The notes under the pieces: generated by a model
Seen by the model: only the letters and a program-made list of their open reading frames with translations
The model's database searches: none
Told to the model about the DNA's origin: nothing
NCBI GenBank assembly: GCA_900548515.1
Contig: URKU01000026.1
Span: forward strand, 1 to 21,857
Source: an uncultured Collinsella sp.
Lineage (GTDB): Bacteria > Actinomycetota > Coriobacteriia > Coriobacteriales > Coriobacteriaceae
Length of the DNA: 21,857 bases
Reading direction: 5' to 3'
Shown here: in pieces, positions 13,799-20,744 of the stretch
How positions within the stretch are numbered: the first letter of the stretch is position 1
Layout of the letters: each line of letters starts with the position of its first letter
Position numbers and translations under genes: made by a program

Positions 13799-14155
13799 AT
13801 GCACGAGGTTGGCATTGTCAACGGCATACTCGATACAGTGATTCGCGCGGCGCGTGGGGCGGGGGCCTCGCGCGCCGTTTTGGTAACGCTGCGTATCGGG
13901 GATATGACCGAGGTCGTGCGCGAGGCGCTCGACTTTGCCTGGGAGACGTTTCGCGACGAGGACCCGCTCACGCGCGGCTGCGAGCTTGCCGTGGAGGAGG
14001 TCCATCCACAAAGCGAGTGTCTGGACTGCGGCGAGGTCTTCGAGCACGACCGCTTCCATTGCCGCTGTCCCCAGTGTGGCGGCGCCAACGTGCGTCTGCT
14101 GCACGGCCGCGAACTCGACATCGCAAGTATCGAGATCGAGACCCCCGACGATTAG
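13799..14155 (+). CDS. hypA: Hydrogenase nickel-insertion protein HypA
   Basis: Delivers nickel to the large subunit of [NiFe] hydrogenases (and sometimes urease) together with HypB. The 118-aa protein starts MHEVGI, keeping the nickel-binding Met-His-Glu N terminus (the usual form is MHELSI), and has the zinc site Cys74-x2-Cys77 and Cys90-x2-Cys93 within ECLDCGEVF and CPQCGG. The length is typical. It starts 6 nt after tatC, in the same direction, with only weak ribosome binding signal inside the tatC end (GAGGA about 12 nt upstream), so it may be translated by coupling. No hydrogenase structural gene or hypCDEF is in the window. Confidence 0.93.
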   Translation: MHEVGIVNGILDTVIRAARGAGASRAVLVTLRIGDMTEVVREALDFAWETFRDEDPLTRGCELAVEEVHPQSECLDCGEVFEHDRFHCRCPQCGGANVRLLHGRELDIASIEIETPDD

Positions 14156-14209
14156 CCCGCCAGCAACCTGGGGACGGGGTATAAATGGTAGAAGTAAGGA
14201 GCGCCGAGT

Positions 14210-14893
14210 ATGGCCGAGAAAACGATTGATATCGCGTCGCCGATCCTGTCGCGCAACGAGCGCCTGGCAGATCAGCTGCGTCAGCGATTTAATGAGACAA
14301 ACACCTACGTGATCAACGTCTTGTCGAGCCCCGGCTCGGGTAAGACAACAACGATTCTGGGCACCAACGAGCGCCTGCGCGACAAGGCCGGCTTGCGCTG
14401 CGCCGTCATCGAAGGCGATATCGCCTCGGACGTCGACGCCATCACCATGAAGGAAGCCGGCATGCCTGCCATCCAGATCAACACGGGCGGCCTGTGCCAC
14501 CTCGAGGGCAACATGATCATGGAAGCCGTTGACGCGTTCGACCAGGCCGTTGGGCTCGATAACATCGACGTCATCTTTATCGAAAATGTGGGCAACCTGG
14601 TCTGCCCAGTCGACTTTGACCTGGGCGAGAACCTGTCCATCATGATCCTCTCGGTGCCCGAGGGCGACGACAAGCCCATCAAGTACCCGGGCATCTTCCA
14701 ACACGCCGGCGCGCAGCTGCTCAACAAGGTTGACGTGGCCCCGGCTTTCGATTTTGACATGGATAGGTATACTAAGACACTCGATGACCTCAATCCGCAG
14801 GCGCCGCGGTTTGCCGTGAGCGCGCGCAAGGGCGAGGGCATGGATGCCTGGTGCGATTGGCTCATCGGGCAGATTGAGCAAGCAAGGGCGTAA
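14210..14893 (+). CDS. hypB: Hydrogenase nickel-incorporation GTPase HypB
   Basis: GTP-driven partner of HypA in nickel insertion. The 227-aa protein has the P-loop SSPGSGKTT (39-47), EGDIASDVDA (68-77), GGLCHLEG with Cys96-His97 and NLVCP with Cys132 (the G-domain metal site) and NKVD at 172-175 for guanine recognition. It lacks the His-rich nickel-storage stretch and the N-terminal CxxCGC motif seen in some HypB proteins, so it is the minimal form. The ATG follows AAGGAG with 8 nt spacing. The 54-nt gap after hypA contains GGGGTATAAA, which could be a weak internal -10. Confidence 0.95.
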   Translation: MAEKTIDIASPILSRNERLADQLRQRFNETNTYVINVLSSPGSGKTTTILGTNERLRDKAGLRCAVIEGDIASDVDAITMKEAGMPAIQINTGGLCHLEGNMIMEAVDAFDQAVGLDNIDVIFIENVGNLVCPVDFDLGENLSIMILSVPEGDDKPIKYPGIFQHAGAQLLNKVDVAPAFDFDMDRYTKTLDDLNPQAPRFAVSARKGEGMDAWCDWLIGQIEQARA

Positions 14894-14936
14894 GTCGGCC
14901 GCCATACGGGCGGGCGTAGCCGCAGAGATACGAGAT

Positions 14937-14941
14937 AGGAG
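14937..14941 (+). promoter_or_regulatory. Ribosome binding site that sets the topoisomerase TTG start
   Basis: AGGAG, 6 nt before TTG 14948. The product then begins MKLIIAEKNDAARQIAERL, which is exactly the Toprim N terminus, so the rare TTG start is well supported. Confidence 0.85.
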
Positions 14942-14947
14942 CCTCTT

Positions 14948-17536
14948 TTGAAGCTCATCATCGCCGAGAAAAACGACGCCGCGCGTCAGATCGCCGAGCG
15001 TCTGTCCACGGGCAAGCCCAAAAAGGACAAGGTGTACAACACCGCCATCTACCGTTTTGAGTGGAAGGGCGAGGAGTGCGTGACGATCGGCCTTGCCGGT
15101 CACATCCTTGCGCCCGATTTTTGCGACAGTGTGCTGTTCGATAAAAAGCTGGGCTGGTATTCGGTCACCGAGGACGGCGAGATGCTGCCGGCCGACATAC
15201 CCGATGGCCTGGCGCGTCCGCCCTACGATACCAAGCGCAAGCCGTTTCTTGCCGATGGCATCTCCATCAAGGGTTGGAAGCTCGAGAGCCTGCCTTACCT
15301 CACCTGGGCGCCTGTCATTAAGCTGCCGGCCGAGAAAGAACTCATTCGCTCGCTCAAGAATCTCGCTAAAAAGTCCGACAGCGTCATTATCGCCACGGAC
15401 TTCGATCGCGAGGGCGAGCTGATCGGTTCGGACGCCCTCAACAAGGTGCGCGAGGTTGCGCCCGACTTGCCGGTCGCCCGCGCCCAGTATTCTTCGTTTA
15501 CCAAGGCCGAGATTACGCAGGCCTTTGATAATCTCGTCTCGCTCGACCAGAACTTGGCCGACGCCGGCGAGAGCCGTCAGCACATCGACCTCATTTGGGG
15601 CGCGGTGCTCACGCGCTACCTGACGCTCGCCAAGTTTGGCGGCTTTGGCAACGTGCGTTCCGCCGGCCGCGTGCAGACGCCGACGCTCGCCCTGGTGGTT
15701 GAGCGCGAGCGCGAGCGCATGGCGTTTGTGCCCGAGGACTATTGGCAGATCCGCGGCATGGGCGCCGCGCAGGGTGCTGCCGAGGACGACCGCTTTAAGA
15801 TTGCGCACAAGACGGCGCGTTTTACCGACAAGGATGCTGCCGAGACGGCGTACGGCCATGTTGACGGCGTTGCGACGGCAACCGTCGCCGCGGTGACCAA
15901 GCGTTCGCGCAAGCAGCAGCCGCCCACGCCGTTTGCGACCACTTCGCTGCAGGCTGCCGCCGCAGCCGAGGGCATCTCGCCTGCGCGTACCATGCGCATC
16001 GCCGAGTCCCTCTACATGGCGGGCCTCATCAGCTACCCGCGTGTCGACAACACCGTGTACCCCGCGACGCTCGACCTGGGCGCCGTGGTGAGCGACCTGG
16101 CAAAGATCAATCCGGCGCTGGCGCCCGTGTGCAAAAAGGTGCTCGCCGGTCCCATGAAGCCCACGCGCGGCAAGGTCGAGACCACCGACCACCCGCCTAT
16201 CTATCCCACGGGCGAGGGCGATCCGTCCACGCTCGATGGCGGCCAGCGCAAGCTCTACGACCTCATCGCCCGCCGCTTCCTGGCGACGCTTATGGGTCCC
16301 GCGACCATCGAGAACACCAAGCTCGAGCTCGACGTGAACGGCGAGCCGTTCGTGGCTTCGGGCGATGTGCTCGTGACCCCGGGTTTCCGCGAGGCGTACC
16401 CGTACGGACTCAAGCGCGACGAGCAGATGCCGCCGCTGGAGCAGGGTGACACGGTCGATGTGTTCGACATTAAGCTCGAGGCCAAGCAGACCGAGCCGCC
16501 CGCGCGCTACAGCCAGGGCAAGCTCGTGCAGGAGATGGAAAAGCGCGGCCTGGGCACCAAGTCCACGCGCGCGAGCATCATCGAGCGCCTGTACGCCGTG
16601 CGCTACCTCAAAAACGACCCCGTGGAGCCGAGTCAGCTGGGTATCGCCATCATCGATGCACTGTCGCAGTTTGCCCCGCGCATCACGAGCCCCGATATGA
16701 CCAGCGAGCTCGACGGCGACATGACCCGCGTGGAGCGCGGCGAGGACACCGAAGAGCATGTCGTGACGCACTCGCGCGCGCTGCTGGCCGGCGTGCTCGA
16801 CGAGCTGCTCAAGCACACGCAGGAGCTGGGCGACGCCATCAGCGACGCCGTCACGGCCGATGCGCGCGTGGGCGCCTGCCCCAAGTGCGGCAAGGACCTG
16901 GTTATGAAGACGAGCGCCAAGACCCGCGGCAGCTTTATCGGCTGCATGGGCTGGCCCGACTGCGACGTGACCTATCCGGTGCCGAGCGGCGTCAAGGTGA
17001 GCCCGCTCGAGGGCGAGGCTGCCGTGTGCCCCGAATGCGGCGCACCGCGCATTAAGTGCCAGCCGTTCCGCCAGAAGGCTTTCGAGATCTGCGTGAACCC
17101 CACATGCCCCACCAACTACGAGCCCGACCTTAAGGTGGGCGAGTGCAAGGTGTGTGCCGAGGCCGGACGCCATGGCGATCTGATTGCGCACAAGAGCGAG
17201 AAGAGCGGCAAGCGCTTTATCCGCTGCACCAACTATGACGATTGCGGCGTGAGCTATCCGCTGCCGGCGCGTGGCAAACTCGAGGCGACGGGTGAGACCT
17301 GTCCCGAGTGCGGCGCCCCCATCGTGGTGGTCAACACGGCGCGCGGTCCGTGGCGTATCTGCGTCAACATGGACTGCCCGACCAAGGAGAAGAAGCCCGC
17401 CCGTGGCCGCAAGACTGCGACCAAGGCGAGCACGGCGAAGAAGACCACGGCGACAAAGAAGACTGCTGCCAAGAAGACGACCGCCAGGAAGACTGCCGCG
17501 AAAAAGACGACCACCAAGAAGGCCGCCGACAAGTAA
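14948..17536 (+). CDS. topA: Type IA DNA topoisomerase, archaeal-type TopA with zinc fingers and basic tail
   Basis: Relaxes negatively supercoiled DNA through a transient 5'-phosphotyrosine link. The 862-aa protein begins with a Toprim domain (Glu7 in IIAEKN; ATDFDREGELIG at 149-160 with the metal-binding acids), then the central TopoIA domains with SAGRVQTPTLALVVERE (238-254) and the catalytic Tyr363 in ISYPRVDNT. From Cys644 to about residue 810 it has several CxxC zinc-ribbon repeats (CPKCG, CPECG, CKVC, CPECG). Residues from about 815 form a Lys/Ala/Thr repeat tail reminiscent of histone H1, likely binding DNA nonspecifically. The N-terminal half resembles archaeal topoisomerase I more than E. 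coli TopA or TopB. Translation starts at TTG. It follows hypB by 54 nt and is closed by a 17-bp hairpin. Topoisomerase III-type activity is an alternative. Confidence 0.9.
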   Translation: MKLIIAEKNDAARQIAERLSTGKPKKDKVYNTAIYRFEWKGEECVTIGLAGHILAPDFCDSVLFDKKLGWYSVTEDGEMLPADIPDGLARPPYDTKRKPFLADGISIKGWKLESLPYLTWAPVIKLPAEKELIRSLKNLAKKSDSVIIATDFDREGELIGSDALNKVREVAPDLPVARAQYSSFTKAEITQAFDNLVSLDQNLADAGESRQHIDLIWGAVLTRYLTLAKFGGFGNVRSAGRVQTPTLALVVERERERMAFVPEDYWQIRGMGAAQGAAEDDRFKIAHKTARFTDKDAAETAYGHVDGVATATVAAVTKRSRKQQPPTPFATTSLQAAAAAEGISPARTMRIAESLYMAGLISYPRVDNTVYPATLDLGAVVSDLAKINPALAPVCKKVLAGPMKPTRGKVETTDHPPIYPTGEGDPSTLDGGQRKLYDLIARRFLATLMGPATIENTKLELDVNGEPFVASGDVLVTPGFREAYPYGLKRDEQMPPLEQGDTVDVFDIKLEAKQTEPPARYSQGKLVQEMEKRGLGTKSTRASIIERLYAVRYLKNDPVEPSQLGIAIIDALSQFAPRITSPDMTSELDGDMTRVERGEDTEEHVVTHSRALLAGVLDELLKHTQELGDAISDAVTADARVGACPKCGKDLVMKTSAKTRGSFIGCMGWPDCDVTYPVPSGVKVSPLEGEAAVCPECGAPRIKCQPFRQKAFEICVNPTCPTNYEPDLKVGECKVCAEAGRHGDLIAHKSEKSGKRFIRCTNYDDCGVSYPLPARGKLEATGETCPECGAPIVVVNTARGPWRICVNMDCPTKEKKPARGRKTATKASTAKKTTATKKTAAKKTTARKTAAKKTTTKKAADK

Positions 17537-17560
17537 CCGAGCACATATCCGAGCACATAT
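17537..17560 (+). repeat. Perfect 12-bp tandem duplication
   Basis: CCGAGCACATAT occurs twice without spacing directly after the topA stop codon. It separates the stop from the terminator hairpin. Probably a slippage product. Confidence 0.85.
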
Positions 17561-17567
17561 AGACACG

Positions 17568-17613
17568 GTGGGGCCGGGCGCGCAAATGCAAATGCGCGCC
17601 CGGCCCCACTTCT
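17568..17613. terminator. Strong hairpin terminator between convergent genes
   Basis: GTGGGGCCGGGCGCGCA (17568-17584) and TGCGCGCCCGGCCCCAC (17593-17609) pair perfectly over 17 bp with an 8-nt loop. Only TTCT follows on the + strand, so it may rely on stem strength. It lies between topA and the convergent zinc-ribbon gene and could stop transcription from both sides. Confidence 0.75.
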
Positions 17614-17616
17614 AAG

Positions 17617-17679
17617 TTGCGGTGAAATAGGGACTGTTTTTGCTGGCAAAAGGCCTAATTAATCCCTATTTCACCGCAA
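17617..17679. repeat. Palindromic element with perfect 17-bp inverted ends
   Basis: TTGCGGTGAAATAGGGA (17617-17633) and TCCCTATTTCACCGCAA (17663-17679) are exact inverted copies around a 29-nt centre containing GGACTG. It sits 20 nt beyond the stop of the leftward zinc-ribbon gene and next to the topA hairpin. It resembles the other GGGAC-type elements in having the GGGA core near the inner end of the arm. Confidence 0.75.
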
Positions 17680-17699
17680 GTTTTGATCAGTTGTTGGGA

Positions 17700-18683
17700 T
17701 TACTTCACCTCGACGGGCTTGGCGCCGGGATAGCGGTCCTCAAAGTCCTGACGGTACTTGTTGCTGTTGGTTCCCGGCTCGTTGTCGCGTGCCAGCGGCG
17801 CCACGATTTCGTCCTTATGGTCCGCGGGCTTTGCGTACTTTAGGCTGATCTCCCAGGCATCGCAGATCGCGTCGATGCGGTGGTCCAGGTCGTCATACAG
17901 GGCAACGATGTCTTTCCAAGAGCTGTAGTTCTTGGAGCTCATGGGGACGTCCAGGTCCTCGACGATATCGTAATACTGCTCGATGGTGTCCTCCGTTCGC
18001 TCGGCGACGTCGGCGAGATTTTGACGGGCGGTACGGTCCTCTTCCAGATAACCGCCATTGAACGCCTCTGCGCAGGCACGGACCTGGTTATCGAGATCTT
18101 CGAGCAGGTCGTAGTATTCGCTCAGGCGACGGTAGAGGTTTTGCTCGGAGAGGGTCGCCTGGCTGCCATCCTCGTCATCATCGTCGTCATCGTCAAAAAG
18201 GCTATTGGGGTCGTCGAGAGGCTTGAGGTCATCATCGTCAACATCATGGTGCAGCTTAGTAATCTCGGCAGTCGTTTGCGTGGCGGCGTTGTCGAAAGGC
18301 TTGATCACAAAAAAGATGACCAAGGCGATGATAATTGCCACGAGCACAACGATAACGGCGATAAGCGCCTTGGTGCTGCTCTTTTTGGTGGCGGGGGCCT
18401 GCGGTGAATCAGGCGCGTACGTAGATGCCGGTTGCTGTTGGGGCGGGGTGTCCGCGACGGGTATGCGCTGCGTCGTTTCGACCGCTGCGGGGCTGGCGGC
18501 GGGGTCGGGGCGATAGGCGAGGGGGTCGTCCGGCTTAGCTTGCGGCGTATCGAGGAAGCCGGTCTGCTCAAACGCGGGTTGGCCATTGCTTGCGGTTGTC
18601 TGCTCAACGGGTGCACCGCATGAGGTGCAGAACTTGGCATCATCTGCAAGAAGTTTGCCGCACGAGGCGCAATACCGAGACAT
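17700..18683 (-). CDS. Membrane-anchored zinc-ribbon protein of unknown function
   Basis: A 327-aa protein. Residues 1-25 form a zinc ribbon (Cys5-x2-Cys8 and Cys19-x2-Cys22, sequence CASCG...CTSCG), followed by a Pro/Gln/Ala-rich linker to about residue 100, a basic KKSSTK stop and one membrane helix at 106-127. After it come a poly-Asp segment (about 145-172, including a run of seven Asp) and a charged, helix-rich C-terminal domain of about 150 residues (SEQNLYRRLSEYYDLLEDL). The N terminus is therefore probably cytoplasmic and the C-terminal domain outside. Such zinc-ribbon plus single-helix proteins are common in Gram-positive bacteria without a clear role. ATG 18683 follows AAAGGAG by 5 nt. 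It is a single-gene unit convergent with topA. Confidence 0.85.
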   Translation of the reverse strand: MSRYCASCGKLLADDAKFCTSCGAPVEQTTASNGQPAFEQTGFLDTPQAKPDDPLAYRPDPAASPAAVETTQRIPVADTPPQQQPASTYAPDSPQAPATKKSSTKALIAVIVVLVAIIIALVIFFVIKPFDNAATQTTAEITKLHHDVDDDDLKPLDDPNSLFDDDDDDDEDGSQATLSEQNLYRRLSEYYDLLEDLDNQVRACAEAFNGGYLEEDRTARQNLADVAERTEDTIEQYYDIVEDLDVPMSSKNYSSWKDIVALYDDLDHRIDAICDAWEISLKYAKPADHKDEIVAPLARDNEPGTNSNKYRQDFEDRYPGAKPVEVK

Positions 18684-18720
18684 TGCCACTCCTTTCGCCA
18701 CATTTTAAATTAATACGACG

Positions 18721-18726
18721 ATTATA
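18721..18726 (-). promoter_or_regulatory. Putative -10 box of the zinc-ribbon gene
   Basis: On the minus strand this reads TATAAT, a perfect consensus, 37 nt before the start codon. The region 17 nt upstream has only a poor -35 (TGCCGA), and lies in the arm of the neighbouring palindrome. Confidence 0.6.
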
Positions 18727-18747
18727 CCCAGCGCTCAAAAAAGTCGG

Positions 18748-18844
18748 CAGCTAGGGACGTTCCTTTTCTGCCGGCACTTTAGGAACGTCCCTAGCTGTCG
18801 CCTAGTCATTTAAGAGCGTCCCCAATGACTACCCAATGACTAGG
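18748..18844. repeat. Composite GGGAC-type palindromic element
   Basis: A perfect 17-bp inverted repeat CAGCTAGGGACGTTCCT (18748-18764) / AGGAACGTCCCTAGCTG (18781-18797) is followed by a second unit in which CCTAGTCATT (18801-18810) is inverted at AATGACTAGG (18835-18844), with an extra AATGACTA at 18824-18831. GTCCC occurs in both units. It fills the space between the divergent zinc-ribbon gene and the tmk promoter. Confidence 0.8.
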
Positions 18845-18850
18845 CCCGAT

Positions 18851-18879
18851 TTGGGGCGCGCCTGCCCCTGGGGTATCAT
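18851..18879 (+). promoter_or_regulatory. Putative promoter of tmk-holB-ricT
   Basis: TTGGGG (18851-18856), a 17-nt spacer and TATCAT (18874-18879), giving a start about 45 nt before the tmk ATG. It begins 6 nt after the palindromic element, which could influence its activity. Confidence 0.6.
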
Positions 18880-18931
18880 GGCTTGGTTGATATATCTGCA
18901 TTTACGCGCCTTATAGGAAGGGGCTGCGCTC

Positions 18932-19615
18932 ATGGCTTTTGAGCCCGCTCAACATAGCTTTATCACGCTCGAGGGCGTCGATGGTGCCGGCAAGTCCACG
19001 CAGGCGCGTCTGCTTGCCCGCGCGCTCGAACTCGCTGGCTACCAGGTTGTGAGCCTGCGCGAGCCGGGCGGTACCGCCATCAGCGAAAAGATCCGTGCTC
19101 TGCTGCTCGACCCCGCCAACACGGCGATGGGTGACACCTGCGAGCTGCTGCTCTACGAGGCAGCGCGTGCCCAGCTGGTACACGAGGTCATCGCCCCCGC
19201 CCTTGCGGCCGGTAAGGTGGTCCTGTGCGACCGTTTCTACGATTCCACGACCTGCTATCAGGCGTTTGCCGATGGTCTCGACCGCCAGATAGTGCGCGAT
19301 GCCAACAACCTGGCCGTCGCGGGGACGCATCCGGCGCTCACGCTCGTCTATCACATCACGCCCGAGCAGGCGGCGCTGCGCATGGCGGCCCGCGGTGCGG
19401 CAGATCGCATGGAGGCAAAAGGCATGACCTTCCAAGAGCGCGTCTACCAGGGATTTTGCGCCATTGCCGCCGAGGAACCAAACCGCGTAAAGCTCATCGA
19501 CGCGACCGCGACCGTCGAGGAAGTCTTTGAGAAGACGGTCGAGCAGATTCGCGCGTACGGTCTCGACATTCCGCAAGATGCTGTCGCCGCCGCGCTAGCC
19601 CAGGAGGCCGAGTAA
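18932..19615 (+). CDS. tmk: Thymidylate kinase
   Basis: Phosphorylates dTMP to dTDP for DNA synthesis. The 227-aa protein has the P-loop GVDGAGKST (15-23), LREPGGT (42-48) for the substrate, CDRFYDST (99-106) as the DR(Y/F) motif and a LID-like RMAARGAADRME segment. It is slightly longer than the usual 205-215 aa because of a C-terminal extension ending AALAQEAE. The ATG follows AGGAAGGG by 8 nt. The stop and the holB start are separated by one base, so the pair is translationally coupled. The tmk-holB-ricT order is common in Gram-positive bacteria. Confidence 0.97.
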   Translation: MAFEPAQHSFITLEGVDGAGKSTQARLLARALELAGYQVVSLREPGGTAISEKIRALLLDPANTAMGDTCELLLYEAARAQLVHEVIAPALAAGKVVLCDRFYDSTTCYQAFADGLDRQIVRDANNLAVAGTHPALTLVYHITPEQAALRMAARGAADRMEAKGMTFQERVYQGFCAIAAEEPNRVKLIDATATVEEVFEKTVEQIRAYGLDIPQDAVAAALAQEAE

Positions 19616-19616
19616 C

Positions 19617-20744
19617 ATGGCCCCCGCTCAGGCAAGCCTGCTGGCCAAGCTCGACACCCAACAGCGCGTGCGCGATTTTTTGACCAACGCCGTCGCCAGC
19701 GGCCGCGCATCGCACGCCTATCTGTTTTTGGGCGCTCCCGGCGCCGGCAAGCTCGATGCCGCATGGGCGCTCGCCCAGGCCTTCCTGTGCGAGCAGGACG
19801 GCTGCGGCGCATGCGACAGCTGCGTGCGCGTTGCGCGGCACACACACCCCGACGTGCACTATTACACGCCTGAGAGCGCCACGGGCTACCTCATTGCCCA
19901 GACCCGCGAGCTGCTCGACGACGTGCCGCTGGCGCCCATCCGCGCTAAGGCCAAGGTCTACATCATCGACCGTGCCGAGCAGCTGCGCGCTAACACCGCC
20001 AACGCACTGCTCAAGACACTCGAGGAGCCGCCCGAGGGCGTTATGTTTATCTTGCTGGGCACCTCGGCAGACGTGATGCTGCCCACCATCGTGAGCCGCT
20101 GCCAGTGCGTGCCGTTTCGGCTGGTGTCGCCCGCCGTGGCCGCGCGTGCCGTGAGTCGCGCGACGGGTCAGGACCTCGCGCGTTGCCGCATGGCGGTCGC
20201 CGTGGCGGGGAGCCCCACGCGCGGCATCGAGTTCCTTAAGAGTGCCGAGCGCCAGGATGCTCGCCGCCAGATGGTCCGCGCCATCGATTCTCTCATCGCT
20301 GCCGACGAGGCCGATGTGCTCAGTCGCGCCAAGTCGCTCATCGTCGCCGTCAAGGCGCCGCTCGCCGAGGTCAAGTCCACGCAGGAAAAGGTGCTCGAGC
20401 AAAACGCCGATTACCTGTCGCGTGGAGCATTGAAGCAGCTTGAGGACCGTAACAAGCGCGAACTCAACGCGCGCGAGCGTTCGGGTATCATGGAAGCGCT
20501 GGCGAGCGCACGGACGCTCATGCGCGACGTGCTGCTGACACTTCAGGACGAGGCGGCCGACGTCGTGAACGAAGACGTGCGCGACACGATCGGTCGGCTT
20601 GCCGCCGCGACGAATGTTGCGGGTGCCACCCGGGCGCTCGAGGCGGTCGCGACCGCCGAGCGCAACATCGCCAGAAACGTTACTCCCCAGCTGGCCATCG
20701 AGGTCATGCTGTTCGATATCAGGAAGGCACTGAAATGCCGTTAG
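19617..20744 (+). CDS. holB: DNA polymerase III clamp-loader subunit delta'
   Basis: Part of the clamp loader that puts the sliding clamp on DNA. The 375-aa protein has the AAA+ N-terminal layout: HAYLFLGAPGAGK (33-45), a zinc module Cys58, Cys63, Cys66, Cys69, the VYIIDRAEQL Walker B region (114-123), NALLKTLEEPP (129-139) and the SRC motif VSRCQ (159-163). The P-loop reads GKL, lacking the Thr/Ser that binds magnesium, and Walker B has no DE pair, so it probably does not hydrolyse ATP, as known for delta' subunits. The C-terminal half is a helical collar-like domain. No ribosome binding site is needed if coupled to tmk. Its end overlaps the start of ricT by 10 nt. Confidence 0.92.
   Translation: MAPAQASLLAKLDTQQRVRDFLTNAVASGRASHAYLFLGAPGAGKLDAAWALAQAFLCEQDGCGACDSCVRVARHTHPDVHYYTPESATGYLIAQTRELLDDVPLAPIRAKAKVYIIDRAEQLRANTANALLKTLEEPPEGVMFILLGTSADVMLPTIVSRCQCVPFRLVSPAVAARAVSRATGQDLARCRMAVAVAGSPTRGIEFLKSAERQDARRQMVRAIDSLIAADEADVLSRAKSLIVAVKAPLAEVKSTQEKVLEQNADYLSRGALKQLEDRNKRELNARERSGIMEALASARTLMRDVLLTLQDEAADVVNEDVRDTIGRLAAATNVAGATRALEAVATAERNIARNVTPQLAIEVMLFDIRKALKCR

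Noticed and set aside
17391..17533. The Lys/Ala/Thr repeat end of topA as a frameshift artefact
   Set aside because: The frame is continuous, the stop is followed by a terminator, and H1-like tails are known on actinobacterial topoisomerases.
12890..17566. A 1558-codon open frame on the minus strand across tatA, tatC, hypA, hypB and topA
   Set aside because: All five sense genes are recognisable and intact. The antisense frame has low-complexity Arg/Gly/His/Val composition and no ribosome binding site; it is a by-product of GC-rich codon use.
2104..18844. Dispersed GGGAC palindromes considered as a CRISPR array
   Set aside because: They are single, widely separated, unequal and without regular spacers; no cas genes are present.
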